From Clostridia bacterium (GTDB lineage: Bacteria > Bacillota_A > Clostridia > Lachnospirales > Lachnospiraceae), in assembly GCA_012515365.1 (NCBI GenBank), contig JAAYYM010000725.1, positions 1-6,562 of the forward strand: 6,562 nucleotides of DNA, read 5' to 3'. Positions 5,692 through 6,562 of the stretch are shown here, in pieces. The position numbers and the translations under genes are program-made. The notes beneath the pieces were generated by a model. That model was given only the letters and a program-made list of their open reading frames with translations. It did no database searches and had not been told where the DNA came from. Within the stretch, counting starts at the first letter, position 1, and every line of letters starts with the position of its first letter.

Positions 5692-6562
5692 TTACAGGGT
5701 ATGGTCTAGTGAATCTTTTATACACTGACTCAACACATGATAAAGCGTATCTGGATCAACCGGCTTTGCAAGATGTGCATTCATACCTGCAGCGGCAGAA
5801 TCTTTTCGATCCTCTTCAAACGCATTTGCTGTCATTGCAATAATCGGAATCTCTTTCGCTTTTTGAATCGTAAGTGCTCTGATCGCTCTGGCAGCCTGCA
5901 AACCATCCATAACAGGCATACGCATATCCATTAAAATTGCATCATAGCGATGAGAATTGTTTTCAAATTCCGTGACTGCTTTTTGACCATTATCTGCGAT
6001 CACGACGTTCATCTCGACCTTATCAAGCAGTCGCTTTGTGATTTCCTGATTCATCGGATGATCCTCTGCCAGCAATACCGTCTTTCCTGAAAGAAGTTTC
6101 ATATCATACATTTCAGCCTGATCGGTAAGCTTTGAAGGAGCTGCTAAGGTCATATCTAAGTGAATGTGGAAAGTTGTTCCTTTCCCCACTTCTGTCTCTA
6201 CATCGATCGTTCCTTGAAGCAGGTCTACGATTTCCTTAACGATAGAAAGTCCAAGGCCCGTGCCTTCTATAGACTGAAAAGCACGCCCTTCCTGAGAAAA
6301 CGGCTCGTAAATATGAGGAAGAAACTCCGGTTTGATCCCAATTCCGTCATCTGAAATATAAATATCACACGGCAGCTTTCCCTGGCTGATTGCTCCATGT
6401 ACCATTTTCATCTTGACATGGCCACCTGCAGGTGTATATTTAACTGCATTAGATAACAGATTAAAGCACATTTGATTAAAACGAACCTTGTCAATCAAAA
6501 TAGCAACATCTGCATTTCCTTTTTCTATACTAAGGCTGATATTCTTTTCTCTGCATAACGGA
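5692..6562 (-). CDS. Hybrid sensor histidine kinase, C-terminal part (ATPase + receiver)
   Basis: The frame is open to the window edge and shows the last 289 residues; the sensor, any PAS or HAMP domain, and the phospho-accepting histidine lie outside. The ATP-binding domain has the N box NLLSN (34-38 of the fragment), the G1 box DDGIGI (71-76), the F box YEPF (85-88) and the G2 box GTGLGLS (100-106). A receiver domain follows: acidic pair Glu166-Asp167, phospho-acceptor Asp212 in LMDMRMP, Thr244 and Lys266, all conserved. There is no histidine phosphotransfer domain after the receiver; the protein stops soon after it. Phosphorelay to a separate HPt protein, or self-regulation by the receiver, would be expected. 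A TTG at 6496-6498 could be mistaken for a start, but the upstream codons continue the kinase fold (PLCREKNISLSIE), so the gene is truncated by the window. A stem-loop separates it from the next gene. Confidence 0.95.
   Translation of the reverse strand, partial: PLCREKNISLSIEKGNADVAILIDKVRFNQMCFNLLSNAVKYTPAGGHVKMKMVHGAISQGKLPCDIYISDDGIGIKPEFLPHIYEPFSQEGRAFQSIEGTGLGLSIVKEIVDLLQGTIDVETEVGKGTTFHIHLDMTLAAPSKLTDQAEMYDMKLLSGKTVLLAEDHPMNQEITKRLLDKVEMNVVIADNGQKAVTEFENNSHRYDAILMDMRMPVMDGLQAARAIRALTIQKAKEIPIIAMTANAFEEDRKDSAAAGMNAHLAKPVDPDTLYHVLSQCIKDSLDHTL

Noticed and set aside
6496..6498. TTG as the start of a short kinase-like protein
   Set aside because: The frame stays open upstream to the window edge and keeps ATPase-domain sequence, so the gene simply continues outside the window.

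Overview
The window looks like chromosome from a low-GC Gram-positive bacterium, probably a gut-type Clostridium relative (Lachnospiraceae-like). I base this on AT-rich spacers, strong GGAG-type ribosome binding sites, sigma-A-type promoters, a lipobox phosphatase, and the character of the YibE/F and zinc-ribbon proteins. The lineage is inference; no marker gene is present.

Layout: on the minus strand, the left edge holds the first 13 codons of an unidentified gene with its own promoter. To its right is a minus-strand pair, an alkaline phosphatase lipoprotein (1272-2927) followed with no gap by a YibE/F family membrane protein (129-1271). A 215-bp divergent spacer separates this pair from a plus-strand gene (3143-3886) for a membrane-anchored C-terminal zinc-ribbon protein. 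That gene meets, stop codon to stop codon, a large minus-strand polytopic membrane protein (3887-5617) that resembles GT-C-type glycosyltransferase-like proteins. Upstream of it, on the same strand, is the C-terminal part of a hybrid sensor histidine kinase (5692 to the window edge), with an ATPase domain and a receiver domain.

The most informative part is the 2928-3142 spacer. On the phosphatase strand it holds four TTTACA-like hexamers at exactly 11-bp steps, ending 21 bp before a perfect TATAAT that has no good -35. This is the architecture of a PhoP/PhoB-activated promoter, and it sits in front of an alkaline phosphatase. The zero-gap partner YibE/F, a family of unknown function, is therefore predicted to be made under phosphate starvation too. 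The opposite strand of the same spacer carries a near-consensus constitutive promoter for the zinc-ribbon gene.

No tRNA, rRNA, CRISPR array, insertion sequence or other mobile element was seen. No stretch over 300 bases lacks a gene.
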